Shown: positions 1 through 8,602 of the stretch, piece by piece
Layout: each line of letters opens with the position of its first letter
Position numbering within the stretch: the first letter of the stretch is position 1
NCBI GenBank assembly: GCA_963669415.2
Contig: CAXXPS010000003.1
Location: 310,001 to 374,000, forward strand
Length of the DNA stretch: 64,000 bases
Reading direction: 5' to 3'
Source: JAWKWH01 sp963669415
Lineage (GTDB): Bacteria > Pseudomonadota > Alphaproteobacteria > Rhizobiales > Rhizobiaceae
Program-made: the position numbers and the translations under genes
The notes under the pieces: model-generated
The model's input: the letters and a program-made list of their open reading frames with translations, nothing else
What the model was told of the DNA's origin: nothing
Databases searched by the model: none

Positions 1-395
1 GCGCCGACAAGCCCTACCGGGCGATTTGTTATGTTCAAACGCGCCTCGCGATAGAGTAAGCCGATGCGAAAGACGCCCAGAAAATGCAAGCCCATCACGA
101 TTATGATCAATCCAGCGATAACCGATAGCGTATCGAAGTGTTGTGCAATGGACTGGCCGACAATCGACGCCGTTGCTCCCAAAGCAACAAACACCGTGGA
201 GAATCCGAGCACAAACAGAGTGGCCGAAACGACAATTCTTCTCGAAGCGCCGGGATCAATCGTTTCACCGGACAATTGCGAGAAGCTCATACCCGCCAGA
301 TATGCCAGATAAGGTGGTACAATGGGCAGCACACAAGGTGAAACAAAAGAAAGCAGCCCTGCGAGAAATGCCGCGCCTATGCTGATATCCAACAT
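1..395 (-). CDS. soxV: CcdA/DsbD-type membrane protein, partial (SoxV-like)
   Basis: The reading frame starts at the ATG complementary to 393-395 and runs off the left edge, so about 131 N-terminal residues are visible. They begin MLDISIGAAFLAGLLSF and contain VSPCVLPIVPPYLAYLAG, the typical first-helix motif of CcdA proteins with its redox cysteine. At least three hydrophobic segments are visible. CcdA proteins carry electrons across the inner membrane from cytoplasmic thioredoxin to periplasmic thiol proteins; in sox clusters the member is SoxV, which reduces SoxW and keeps SoxYZ active. The gene diverges from the thioredoxin gene at 510, as in soxS-soxV pairs. The SoxV name comes from this context; family membership is clear. 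Confidence 0.82.
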   Translation of the reverse strand, partial: MLDISIGAAFLAGLLSFVSPCVLPIVPPYLAYLAGMSFSQLSGETIDPGASRRIVVSATLFVLGFSTVFVALGATASIVGQSIAQHFDTLSVIAGLIIIVMGLHFLGVFRIGLLYREARLNITNRPVGLVG

Positions 396-509
396 GCGGA
401 CAACCGCCTCCCGGAATGATCCGTTTTGCCCTGCAGCGAAAGATGGACTTGCGCGTGCAATCGGTGTAAATATTCACTATTCACTATATATCAGATTCAG
501 GGATCAGCA
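396..509. promoter_or_regulatory. divergent soxV/soxS promoter region, likely SoxR operator
   Basis: This 114-base gap separates two divergent sox-type genes. It contains an AT-rich stretch at about 467-492 with the tandem repeat ATTCACTATTCACTATATA. SoxR and BigR repressors are known to bind AT-rich ATTC-containing operators, and in Pseudaminobacter the soxS-soxV gap is a known SoxR target. The operator assignment is inferred from this resemblance and from the soxR gene at 969. Confidence 0.5.
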
Positions 510-926
510 ATGTTGAACTGTTTCAATAGCCGGCTGCTTGCAAGGGTTATGCGCTTTGCCTCGATTGCAGCAATTGCTTCCTTGATGGTGATCGTCGAAA
601 ACCCAAACAGGTCGCTAGCCGCAGAATTGGTGATGCTTGAGCAAACAGGTTGTGAGTGGTGCGAGCGCTGGCATGAGGAGATAGGCCCGATTTATCCAAA
701 GACCAGTGAAGCGGATATTGCGCCTTTGCGGCGGGTCGATATCGATGATACTTGGCCGGAAGACTTGAAAAATATCAGAATTGATCAATTTACGCCTACA
801 TTCATACTTGTGAATGACGGATTGGAAATTGGTCGTTTGCGTGGTTATGCCGGTGAGGATTTTTTCTGGTTTCTTGTCGGAGAAATGATAAAGAAGCTGC
901 CGCAAAAGGCAGACACCGCAGGTTGA
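510..926 (+). CDS. soxS: thioredoxin-fold protein SoxS
   Basis: A 138-residue protein with an N-terminal hydrophobic segment (about residues 14-38, ending RSLAAEL) that looks like a signal peptide, so it is probably periplasmic. A CxxC motif sits at C48/C51 (TGCEWC), and a later TPTFIL segment carries the cis-proline of thioredoxin folds. SoxS proteins of this size reduce or protect thiols in the Sox thiosulfate-oxidising system and are encoded beside soxR. The ATG at 510 was chosen because translation from 426 would put about 28 unlikely residues before the signal peptide. It is followed 42 bases later by soxR in the same direction. Confidence 0.8.
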   Translation: MLNCFNSRLLARVMRFASIAAIASLMVIVENPNRSLAAELVMLEQTGCEWCERWHEEIGPIYPKTSEADIAPLRRVDIDDTWPEDLKNIRIDQFTPTFILVNDGLEIGRLRGYAGEDFFWFLVGEMIKKLPQKADTAG

Positions 927-968
927 ACGCTTTTGAAAACTGGAAATTGAAACGACGAGACTGTCACG

Positions 969-1328
969 ATGGCACTTCCGAAATTAAAAGCTGACTCCAC
1001 GGCTGAGGAAATCAGGCAATTGTTCGAACAGGCACGCGCGGCCAGCGATCTGCTCAAAGCGCTTTCTCATGAAACAAGGTTGTTGATATTATGCCTTCTG
1101 ACCGAAGGTGAAAAATCAGTTTCGGAGCTTGAAACCATCATGTCGATGCCGCAGGCTGCCGTGTCGCAGCAATTGGCACGTCTTCGTTTCGACCGCTTGG
1201 TGACTACGCGGCGAGAAGGCCGATTGATCTACTATCGGATCGCAAGCGAAGACATTTCGGCGATTGTCGGCCAGTTGTACGATATGTTCTGTACCCAAGC
1301 ACGTGAGCCAAAGGCTCAGGTGCGGTAA
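969..1328 (+). CDS. soxR: ArsR-family repressor SoxR (persulfide sensor type)
   Basis: 119 residues with a winged helix-turn-helix (about 25-95): the ALSHETRLLILCLL helix, the recognition segment MPQAAVSQQLARLR, and the wing RREGRLIYYR. Two cysteines, C42 in the first helix and C108 near the C-terminus (DMFCTQ), occupy the positions used by the SqrR/BigR/SoxR group to form a tetrasulfide bridge with reactive sulfur species, which releases DNA. There is no arsenic- or cadmium-type CxC metal site. It lies between soxS and soxT and probably represses the divergent sox promoters. The persulfide-sensing role is inferred from the cysteine positions. Confidence 0.85.
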   Translation: MALPKLKADSTAEEIRQLFEQARAASDLLKALSHETRLLILCLLTEGEKSVSELETIMSMPQAAVSQQLARLRFDRLVTTRREGRLIYYRIASEDISAIVGQLYDMFCTQAREPKAQVR

Positions 1329-1341
1329 GTACGAGGCGTCA

Positions 1342-2415
1342 ATGGACAGCGTAGCCATCCTGCTTCCAATCTTCGGATTTCTGGGTGGACTGGTGCTGGG
1401 TTACATAGCGCGCCGAAATTTCTTTTGTACATTGTCTGCGCTTGAGCAGCATTGGTATGCGGGTAACTCGGACGGGATAAGAACCTGGGTTTTGGCGGCT
1501 GTATTTGCGGCACTGTTTACTCAGCTGGCCAGTGCGGCCGGACTGGCAGACACCAGCGCAAGCTTCTATTTGACACCATTTCTGAGCCTGCCCGCTGCAA
1601 TCATCGGAGGATTGGCATTCGGTTTTGGCATGGCGCTGATTGGAACTTGCGGCTATGGGGCGTTGGTCAGGCTTGGCGGCGGTAGTCTCAAGAGTTTGAT
1701 GGCTGTGTTGGTTCTAGCAATCACTGCTCTGTCCGCGCAACGCGGGCTGCTAGCGCTCGGCAGAACCGAGATATTCGACCGGTTTCAATTTGACATGACA
1801 TTTGCTGGTGATCAGTCGATTCCGACTTTGGTCTCGGCGGCGACCGGGCTCAACCTGACAGTGCCTGTAACGATTGCATTGATCGCATTACCGGCTTTGT
1901 GGGTGTTTTCAGACGCGATGTTTCGTTCCAATCGGCAGGCGATAGTGACTGCGATTATCGTTGGCGTTGTCATTTCGGCAGGCTGGATAATCACATCCAC
2001 GCTGGCAGCTGTGTCATTTCAGCCGGTGCAGATCGAATCTGCAAGCTACGTAGCGCCGGTTTCAGACACGCTGCTGCAGTTCGTTGCATTTACTGGATCA
2101 GCACCTGATTATGGCGTTGGACTGGTTTTGGGTACTGTGGCCGGAGCAGCATTTGCCGCAAGCAGAGCTGATGATGTCCGGTGGGAAGCGTGTGACGATG
2201 CCAAAGAACTGAGCCGGCACATTATTGGCGCCGCCCTGATGGGTTTCGGTGGTGTTCTCGCTCTGGGATGCACTGTGGGGCAGGGGATCAGCGCGGCGTC
2301 ATTGCTGGCGGTATCGGTACCATTCACTATGGCCTCGATTGCGGTGGGAGCGAGAATGGGCCTTGCATGGCTTTTGGAAGGATCACCCTTGGCACCATTC
2401 AGGCGGTTTGGGTGA
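1342..2415 (+). CDS. soxT: YeeE/YedE-family sulfur-compound transporter (SoxT-like)
   Basis: 357 residues and strongly hydrophobic, with about nine or ten membrane segments. It is a two-repeat YeeE/YedE protein: the first signature GTCGYGALVRLGGG is near residues 100-113 and the second GCTVGQGISAASLL is near 310-323, each with the conserved cysteine thought to hand on thiosulfate or sulfur. Family members import thiosulfate (YeeE) or are co-encoded with sox genes as SoxT. The ATG at 1342 is used rather than the longer frame from 1264, which overlaps soxR. It starts 14 bases after soxR and is probably co-transcribed with soxS-soxR. Confidence 0.8.
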   Translation: MDSVAILLPIFGFLGGLVLGYIARRNFFCTLSALEQHWYAGNSDGIRTWVLAAVFAALFTQLASAAGLADTSASFYLTPFLSLPAAIIGGLAFGFGMALIGTCGYGALVRLGGGSLKSLMAVLVLAITALSAQRGLLALGRTEIFDRFQFDMTFAGDQSIPTLVSAATGLNLTVPVTIALIALPALWVFSDAMFRSNRQAIVTAIIVGVVISAGWIITSTLAAVSFQPVQIESASYVAPVSDTLLQFVAFTGSAPDYGVGLVLGTVAGAAFAASRADDVRWEACDDAKELSRHIIGAALMGFGGVLALGCTVGQGISAASLLAVSVPFTMASIAVGARMGLAWLLEGSPLAPFRRFG

Positions 2416-2423
2416 GCGGCCTT

Positions 2424-3326
2424 TTACATTTGAACAAACCGATAGGCCTGTTCGTATCGTTCTACTCTGCCAAGTCCTCCGTTTGGCAGATGAAAACCGA
2501 TCATGCGGGCCTTGTCTTGTGAAAGCCTATCAAGCAATGCGGATCGGCTAGCGATACCCTTTTGCACATCCTGATCCGATCCAAACGGCCATTCAGGCCG
2601 TTGAAACGATATGACGTGATTTATTATCGCATCGCCAATAACCATCAAATAATCACCACCTGCATGAATGGCGAATGATGTGTGTCCTGGTGTGTGTCCT
2701 GAAGTGTCAACTGCTTCAATGTCTGGTAACACCTCGGCACCGGCATCAAACAACTGCACACGCTCTTCCATTGCCGCAAAGCGATTTTGTGCCCCAACAG
2801 CAAATGTCTGTCGTGCATCACCGACTATTTCGATCGCATCGCCGGATCGCCAGAAGTCCCATTCGGTCCGTGCGATATGAAGTTGCGCGTTCGGAAAGGC
2901 GATTTCATCAAAATCATCCAGTATCCCCCAAAGGTGATCGGGATGTGCGTGCGTGAACACCACGTCCGTGACGTCTTCCGGATCAATTCCCTCGGCGAGG
3001 AGGTTATCGCCAAGCAAGCCAGCCGTGGACAGGAAATTTGACCCTGATCCGGCATCGAAGAGTACCGTGCGGGTTCCGTCGCGCAGCAAAGTCAAGTTGC
3101 ATTCGTGTTCGACTTGGTCAGTTGGCAACCCCTGGACGGTAAGCAATCGTTCTACCTCCTGCTCAGGAACGTCGGGCAGAACGAAATTTATTGGCAAAAC
3201 GAGTTTTCCGTCGCTTATGGTCATAAGACTCTTTTCGCCAATCGATACAGCAGCAGCGCGGCCGGAAAGGCCCGATAAAACGCCCAAGGTTGCGCCAGCA
3301 ACAAATGTTCTTCTCGTCAAATGCAT
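2424..3326 (-). CDS. Tat-exported metallo-beta-lactamase-fold hydrolase
   Basis: About 300 residues from the ATG at 3326. The N-terminus reads MHLTRRTFVAGATLGVLSG, a twin-arginine signal, so the protein probably acts folded in the periplasm. The metal-binding HAHPDHLWG motif lies near residue 125, a later SGHTPGHTSF supplies the next histidine, and GDAI supplies the bridging aspartate. The family covers lactonases, sulfur dioxygenases and SoxH-like proteins. Its place beside soxT, converging onto it with 8 bases between the stops, fits a sulfur-oxidation accessory (SoxH-like) role, but this is inferred from position. A longer start at 3392 exists and would hide the Tat signal. Confidence 0.72.
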   Translation of the reverse strand: MHLTRRTFVAGATLGVLSGLSGRAAAVSIGEKSLMTISDGKLVLPINFVLPDVPEQEVERLLTVQGLPTDQVEHECNLTLLRDGTRTVLFDAGSGSNFLSTAGLLGDNLLAEGIDPEDVTDVVFTHAHPDHLWGILDDFDEIAFPNAQLHIARTEWDFWRSGDAIEIVGDARQTFAVGAQNRFAAMEERVQLFDAGAEVLPDIEAVDTSGHTPGHTSFAIHAGGDYLMVIGDAIINHVISFQRPEWPFGSDQDVQKGIASRSALLDRLSQDKARMIGFHLPNGGLGRVERYEQAYRFVQM

Positions 3327-3545
3327 CCGATAGCTCCCTGTTCGCCAGCCGAGTTTATTGCCGATGCTTAGTATCGCGCCAGCGGAAAACATTCAATAAA
3401 TTAGATGTGTCCGACCGGAAAGACATTTGGCTGCGATCTCCAAAACACCGCCCGCGTCGTAGTCCATACAGACCGGTACAATCGCCAATCATCCTGTGTT
3501 GAAGTTGGGTAACGGTGATCGAATTATCGGTGATGTGACCAAAAC

Positions 3546-4073
3546 CTAATCCTCGTCTGAAACTACGTGCATTCCATCCAACAATTTTGATCGGCCTAGA
3601 CTGAGGAGTGCGTCATCTTTCAACTGAATCGGTGACCGGCGGGAGGCGGCGGCGGAATCACGAAGTTCCTGCTCCAGAAAATCCAAATCCTGACCAGCGG
3701 ACCGTAGCACATTGATAACATGCTCAACCGGTCGATGACGCGATGCCACCAGGGCCCACAGAATGGCACACCGGGTGCCGGTTTTGCAGTGGGCAAAGAT
3801 CGGCTTGGGAAGTTTCGCCAGCGCTTGTTCAAATCGATCAATGACCTCAGTCTCGAAAATTGCGTGATTTTCGGTGGGGCTGTGCGCATAGGCCAATTTA
3901 TGTGAGCGTGCATGTTGCTCGGCATCCAAAGAGCGCAGAAATGCCCCTTCTTCGTCGTCGGGCCGCGCGTTCAAAATCGATGCGAAGCCGGTGGCCTGAA
4001 TTGGCTTGAAATCCTTTATCGATATCTGCGGGCCGATTGCGAACTCTGGCGTTATGTTGACGATCTCAAGCAC
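3546..4073 (-). CDS. DUF442/TIGR01244-type phosphatase or sulfurtransferase-like protein
   Basis: 175 residues with a phosphatase-like fold: ASILNARPDDEEG early, then the P-loop IFAHCKTGTRC near residues 92-102 (HCx5R), whose cysteine would form a phospho- or persulfide intermediate. This domain is found alone, or joined to persulfide dioxygenase in Blh proteins controlled by BigR, and is common in sulfide and sulfur-oxidation loci. The nearby SoxR and MBL gene fit a role in persulfide handling. The substrate is not known. It diverges from the Lrp-type regulator at 4224. Confidence 0.72.
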   Translation of the reverse strand: MLEIVNITPEFAIGPQISIKDFKPIQATGFASILNARPDDEEGAFLRSLDAEQHARSHKLAYAHSPTENHAIFETEVIDRFEQALAKLPKPIFAHCKTGTRCAILWALVASRHRPVEHVINVLRSAGQDLDFLEQELRDSAAASRRSPIQLKDDALLSLGRSKLLDGMHVVSDED

Positions 4074-4223
4074 GCCCGGCTCCTATTCAATTCAAGCAGC
4101 ACTGTTGCCGATTACCCCGCAACCAGGCAATGTTTTGTACTTCACATATGTGGCGACGCGCCTAAACTTGATTTGTGTGTACAAAGCTTAGTGAACCGCT
4201 GTCAGGAATGGAAAGCAAGAAAA

Positions 4224-4685
4224 ATGGATAAAACTGATACCTGCATCCTGGACCTTCTGCAGGCTAACGCAAAGCTCTCTGCCGGCGACGTGGCGGTACA
4301 ACTCGGATTGGACAAAGATGAGTGTGCTGATCGGATCAAGCGCATGGAAGATGATGGGGTAATTTTGGATCGCGTAACACTCCTTAATCCGCGAAAAGTC
4401 GGAGCAAATGTGACTGTTTTCGTGGCCATCACCACACCCGAACACAGCCCGGAATGGCTTGATCAATTCCACAAAGCTGTCGAGGGGATACCTGAAGTGG
4501 TGGAGTTTTACCGCATGAGCGGGCAGGTTGATTACTTGCTCCGTGTCGTTGTTCCTGATGTTGATGGGTACGATGCTTTTTACAAGAAGCTCATCGCTGT
4601 TGCGAAATTGAAGGAGATCAGTTCAACTTTCGCCATGGAACAGATTAAATACACAACCAAGTTGCCCTTAAACACGGCCGATTGA
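4224..4685 (+). CDS. Lrp/AsnC-family transcriptional regulator
   Basis: 153 residues. An N-terminal helix-turn-helix (about 1-50, starting MDKTDTCILDLLQANAKLS) is followed by an alpha-beta RAM/ligand domain, including EVVEFYRMSGQVDYLLRVVV, the characteristic AsnC segment. These proteins form octamers and respond to amino acids or related effectors. The ATG at 4224 was preferred to far-upstream starts because Lrp proteins begin at this point. The target is unknown; divergence from the DUF442 gene suggests it may control that gene or itself. Confidence 0.82.
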   Translation: MDKTDTCILDLLQANAKLSAGDVAVQLGLDKDECADRIKRMEDDGVILDRVTLLNPRKVGANVTVFVAITTPEHSPEWLDQFHKAVEGIPEVVEFYRMSGQVDYLLRVVVPDVDGYDAFYKKLIAVAKLKEISSTFAMEQIKYTTKLPLNTAD

Positions 4686-5197
4686 ATACGAATTCGGGTA
4701 GTCTTCATCAGAGTGCCGACTAACGAGCTTCGAGAAATACAAAAAGATTGGGACACATAGACCGCCAATTCGGGGCACATGAGTTGGAAGCGCTGTGCTT
4801 GCGGTGAAACTGTTCGAGTTCACCGGTCCAAGCTTCCATATCGACGATTTATGCTGTTGAAGCACCAGCTATTACCGGCCGCGCGCCGGCGCTAACAATG
4901 GATAACGTTGATGAACAAGGATGTTTTATGTGCACTCTGTGATAGAGAAAAAAATAAAGGGTAGAAAGCCGCCCGAAACTGGAGCGCCATTTTTGTCGAT
5001 CTGAAAATCAATTGTTTTCAATAAGTTGCCAAAAACTTCCATGGAAATTTATGGCCTCATCTTAGTTTTTATCTTGAAATTTCCCACATTCAATAAAATC
5101 TGTGAGTGAGAGTGAAGGCGGTCATCAGATTGTTTCCCTGTTGAAGAATTACCCCCCTTGGGGCGCCAGCGAAAACACTCGTCTTAGATGGATTAGA
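4686..5197. other. 512-base gap with no gene; AT-rich inverted repeats
   Basis: No plausible coding region is seen on either strand. The segment is more AT-rich than its neighbours. At 5002-5020 is an imperfect palindrome with 6-base arms TGAAAA and TTTTCA around a 7-base core, and at 5037-5046 a perfect TTCCATGGAA palindrome. They could be protein-binding sites or end structures for the leftward gene at 5198-5962. No function is claimed. Confidence 0.4.
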
Positions 5198-5962
5198 CTA
5201 TTGAGCATCATCGTCTGTCGCGCTCATCGCCGCCAGCCATGCTTGCTCTCTAGCTTTCGCGTTTGAAAGCGATTGTATCACTGCAAATGCGTTGTCGTTC
5301 AGCGGCACTCTCAACTGCCACTCTTCTGGATGTGTTATGTGGACTTTCAAAGGATTTGACCGATCGACGATCACCTTTGCCGATTGCACTGCTCATCGAA
5401 TCTTCACTGACCTTCTCTCTGTTGGAAGGATGTTCGGCCAGTTTTGAGTTGGATTTCAACGAAGCCGGTGTAGAAGGTTTATTCGGTTGGTCGATTCGGT
5501 CAGTTTGTCGGTCATCCTTGTCCGCTTCGAAGAGGGAGTTTCGGGTGCAGTCCCTTCCTTGAAGCGACATTTCCAATCGAGAATGATCTCCCGAAACCGT
5601 GTCCAAATAGGTTGGTAGCAGCATGTATTGTGATGTCCACCGTGACTGAATTTGTGAAACATACCTTCCTGAGTAAGCTCATTGATTGTACGGCGAATGG
5701 TTTTCTCGTTTAGTCCCAGAAGCGTTGCAAGTCTGTGCACGCTTGGATCACAGCGACCAGTTACCTGATTGTAGTGATCAATGAGAGCCATGGCGGTTTG
5801 TTTGGCTGCAACGGACAAACGTGGTGCCAAGCCGATCGCCAGCGCAGCCCACAAAATATCGTTTCTCTTTAACGTCATCAGCATAGTCCCGCTTGATGTG
5901 AATGGGCCCACGTCAATGTCTGGGATGAAGTGCCGAAACCAACTTGATATTGGGTGCAACAA
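5198..5962 (-). pseudogene. helix-turn-helix DNA-binding (replication-initiator-like) gene, probably frameshifted
   Basis: Frame 1 from 5962 to 5456 encodes 168 residues: a segment SWFRHFIPDIDVGPFTSSG, then AALAIGLAPRLSVAAKQTAMALIDHYNQVTG and a helix-turn-helix, PSVHRLATLLGLNEKTIRRTI (split here as two runs: PSVHRLATLLGL, NEKTIRRTI). It stops at 5456. The open sequence continues in a second frame (about 5560-5250), and a well-formed tail (PLKVHITHPEEWQLRVP...) reappears in the first frame at 5389-5198. This alternation suggests two indels in one longer gene of the HTH type found on plasmids and integrated elements. The coding-like frame also extends upstream of 5962 to about 6040 without an ATG. 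An intact shorter HTH protein is the alternative. Confidence 0.5.
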
Positions 5963-6049
5963 TTGGTCGGGAAAACGTTTGTAAGTGTTTGATATTTCAT
6001 AGGTGATTTTCTCCTTGGTTGGAGAAAAATCGCAATGAAATCACGTAGT

Positions 6050-6099
6050 GCTGGCGGACTCTGACTCCGTTAGTCCTGGTTCGAATCCAGGTTCCCCAG
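6050..6099 (+). tRNA. 3' half of tRNA-Gln(CTG), remnant or attachment site
   Basis: Bases 6054-6070 form an anticodon arm (stem GCGGA/TCCGT, loop CTCTGAC) with anticodon CTG at 6061-6063. Bases 6075-6091 form a perfect T arm (CCTGG, TTCGAAT, CCAGG), and 6092-6099 give the acceptor strand TTCCCCA plus discriminator G. Upstream, a TGGAGAA at 6020-6026 could pair with the acceptor with one mismatch, but the space for the D arm is about 8 bases too long and no normal D stem forms. The 3' end reads TCA instead of CCA. It is therefore most likely a non-functional 3' fragment, as left at the end of an element integrated in tRNA-Gln. Confidence 0.62.
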
Positions 6100-6316
6100 T
6101 CAATCTTTTCAATGACTTAGCAAAATTGCAAAAGAATTGCGGTACAAAAAGCCAAATTGTTCCTGGCTTTCATATCTACGGGCTGTTCAAGGCAACAGCG
6201 AAGAAATAAAGAAAAGCGACAACGAATGAGCAGGCTAACGTCGCCACGAGCGGATACCAGTCGCAGCTTTGAAATTGGTTATAGCGGACGCCAATCGACT
6301 GGGAGGAATGACCACA

Positions 6317-7258
6317 ATGATCCTTTGCTGTGGTGAAGCACTCATCGACATGCTGCCAAGGCAACTTGCAAGCGGAGATGACGTCTTTCTTCCGGTGTCC
6401 GGCGGGGCGGTATTCAATACCGCGGTCACGCTTGGCAGACTTGGTGTTCCATGCGGGTTTCTGTCCGGGATATCGACCGACATGTTCGGTGAACAATTGA
6501 TCGCCGACCTGCAGGCTTCAAACGTCGATACGCGATGGAGCATTCGCTCGGGCCGCCCCTCGACCCTGGCATTTGTAAGGCTGACCGATGGACAGGCGGA
6601 ATACACTTTCATGGATGAGAATTCCGCAGGCCGCATGCTTGATGCTGACGATTTGCCCGAACTGCCGAACGAGGTGGAAGCGCTGCATTTCGGCGCCATC
6701 AGCTTGATCCCCGAGCCCTGCGGCACCGCATATGAAACGCTGATGACCAGATATCATGAGCGCGCAGTGGTGTCGCTTGACCCAAATATCCGGCCTGGCT
6801 TCATTGCCGATGCGGATGCACACCGCGCCCGCATTGCGCGCATGACTGAATTGTCGGACATTGTAAAAGTATCAGATGAGGATCTGAATTGGCTGACGCC
6901 TGGGATTGATCCCGATTCGGCAATTGATGCCATGCTCATGGCCGGTCCATCCATTGTCATACTTACCAAAGGCGGCTCTGGCGTGGATGTGCACACGCGC
7001 AACGGCAGGTTCTCGGTTGGTGCGAGGGCTGTACAGGTCGTAGACACGATCGGCGCCGGAGACAGCTTCAACGGAGGTTTCCTTGCCGGTTTGTGGCGGG
7101 CTGGCCTATTGACGAAAGCCGGGCTGCGGCGGGGCTCCGAAGAGCAGTTGAAGCCGGCTGTCGAGCTGGCTGTAAACGTTGCCGCCATCACGGTTTCCCG
7201 CGCTGGCGCCAACCCGCCCTGGAAGCGGGAAATCCCGGAGATTGCTTCCAAACCATAG
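6317..7258 (+). CDS. PfkB-family sugar kinase (fructokinase-like)
   Basis: About 313 residues, beginning MILCCGEALIDMLP, the usual N-terminus of bacterial fructokinases. The catalytic DTIGAGDSFNGGFLAGL motif lies near residues 235-251, with the GAGD anion hole and catalytic aspartate, and GGAVFNTAVTLGRLG is the sugar-binding glycine segment. It would phosphorylate a ketose or related sugar with ATP in the cytoplasm. The ATG at 6317 is preferred because the GGGAGGA ribosome-binding site (6301-6307) is well spaced from it; the in-frame ATG at 6308 is too close. It converges with the PanB-like gene. The real substrate is uncertain. Confidence 0.8.
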   Translation: MILCCGEALIDMLPRQLASGDDVFLPVSGGAVFNTAVTLGRLGVPCGFLSGISTDMFGEQLIADLQASNVDTRWSIRSGRPSTLAFVRLTDGQAEYTFMDENSAGRMLDADDLPELPNEVEALHFGAISLIPEPCGTAYETLMTRYHERAVVSLDPNIRPGFIADADAHRARIARMTELSDIVKVSDEDLNWLTPGIDPDSAIDAMLMAGPSIVILTKGGSGVDVHTRNGRFSVGARAVQVVDTIGAGDSFNGGFLAGLWRAGLLTKAGLRRGSEEQLKPAVELAVNVAAITVSRAGANPPWKREIPEIASKP

Positions 7259-7399
7259 CGTCGCGGCTGGCTGTTTCAGCCTCATATGCAATTCAATTGT
7301 TCTTATGAAGGCATCGGGCCTCGAATTTTGTCTGCCGGCTGCACCGGCGCGGTTTGTCGACGGTATTCCGCACAGCCGACTTTGAAGACGTGAAACTTC

Positions 7400-8227
7400 T
7401 CAACTGCCTTCTCGCGCTATCAAATCGGAGAACTTCTCAAACTCATCATCTGCAATCTGAGCGGTTTCCTTGGGCGCCGGATAGTCACCGGATTGCGCGG
7501 ACTGGCGAAATGCCATCAGTGCCGACCGCCTTTCGGCGCGAATTTGTTCCTGCAAGGCATGGATGTTTCCGAACGCTCTGGCATGGCGCGGACTTTCCGG
7601 CTGTTCGCCGCAAATGTCGTTTTGAAACAAGTATATGATGTCCGCTCCGGAACCTGAGCCGAGCGACGAGGTAATCAGCGTAGTTCGCTTGCTGATCTCT
7701 GCCATGACGCGATCGCAGATGACCTCCGCTTCAACCGAGAAGGCGCCTGCATTTTCCATGTCCCGGAAAGATTGCCACAGTTGCATGGCCTCCGTGGCTG
7801 TCTTGCCGATCGCTCGAAGGCCGCCGTTCCAGGTCGAACGTCTCGGAACCAGTCCGAGGTGGCACATTACGGGAATTTGCTCCTTGGCCAGCATCTCAAC
7901 GATGTGCGGACCACGTGCGGTGTAAACCGAATCCGCGCCGCGTTTCATAGCCAGAAACGCTGCATCCAGAACATCCTTTTCGGTTGGATGATCAGGCATC
8001 GGGATAGCAGCCGTGTAAAACTGATTTGGGGCTCCGCTGCGGACGGCTTCAGCGTTGTCCGCATTACCCATAACCAGGTCGATACCGGCGTCAGCCGCGG
8101 CGGCTGCTTCTTCCTCTGAATTTGCGGTTGTCTGGGTAAGTTGCTGGACGCCCTTCAAAGCGAGAAGGTCAGCGGCCGTATAGTTTCTGAGCGAGAACTT
8201 CGCATCCCAGTCGTAAATTCGCTTCAT
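7400..8227 (-). CDS. PanB-like (ketopantoate hydroxymethyltransferase family) barrel protein
   Basis: 275 residues that follow the PanB barrel: GIDLVMGNADNAEAV, then VMCHLGLVPRRSTWNGGLRA (the GH(V/L)GL..P segment), GKTATEAM, AGAFSVEAEVI with a conserved acid, and a late GSGSGADIIYL. PanB makes ketopantoate from 3-methyl-2-oxobutanoate and methylene-tetrahydrofolate. This copy diverges from canonical PanB (CHLGLVPRR rather than GH(I/V)GLTPQ) and has no panC beside it, so it is more probably a catabolic relative in the PEP-mutase/isocitrate-lyase-like superfamily. It reads away from the monooxygenase gene at 8603. Confidence 0.62.
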   Translation of the reverse strand: MKRIYDWDAKFSLRNYTAADLLALKGVQQLTQTTANSEEEAAAAADAGIDLVMGNADNAEAVRSGAPNQFYTAAIPMPDHPTEKDVLDAAFLAMKRGADSVYTARGPHIVEMLAKEQIPVMCHLGLVPRRSTWNGGLRAIGKTATEAMQLWQSFRDMENAGAFSVEAEVICDRVMAEISKRTTLITSSLGSGSGADIIYLFQNDICGEQPESPRHARAFGNIHALQEQIRAERRSALMAFRQSAQSGDYPAPKETAQIADDEFEKFSDLIAREGS

Positions 8228-8602
8228 TCAGGCCCTCCAGACTGCGTTATTGGTGCACGAAGGACGATTTAAACCCAAAACCGATGTCTTTGCGAATGCG
8301 CTTTTCTGTATGGCTTCAACTACCTTTGATCAGACAGGGCCACCGCCTGGCGTCACTCAAGTGCTCCAGGAGCCAGATCACCAACCGATTTCTCCTCCGC
8401 GGTGGAGGAGCGTTGTCGCTGCGTATTGGCGGCTGCCGGAAACTGCGTAAAACCCAGTGCGGCTTTACGCTTTTGAGGCCGCGCACCGCTTGGAACTCCA
8501 CAATCCGTCCGTCGAGAACGCTATTTACCTTGCTAAAGCCCATGTCGATAAATTCACCCGGGCGGGCCAGGCTTGACGGAATGGTCACAGGGAGGGCTCC
8601 AA
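8228..8602. other. 375-base divergent gap; one strong hairpin
   Basis: No convincing gene is seen. The gap separates the leftward PanB-like gene from the rightward monooxygenase gene and should hold promoters for both. At 8392-8410 there is a perfect 7-bp hairpin (CTCCTCC, loop GCGGT, GGAGGAG) without a T tract, which may be an operator or an RNA structure. An open frame of about 90 codons on the minus strand (8316-8588) resembles nothing recognisable. Confidence 0.35.

Noticed and set aside
6020..6099. Functional full-length tRNA-Gln
   Set aside because: The D arm is about 8 bases too long with no normal stem, one acceptor mismatch is present, and the 3' end is TCA; kept only as a 3' fragment.
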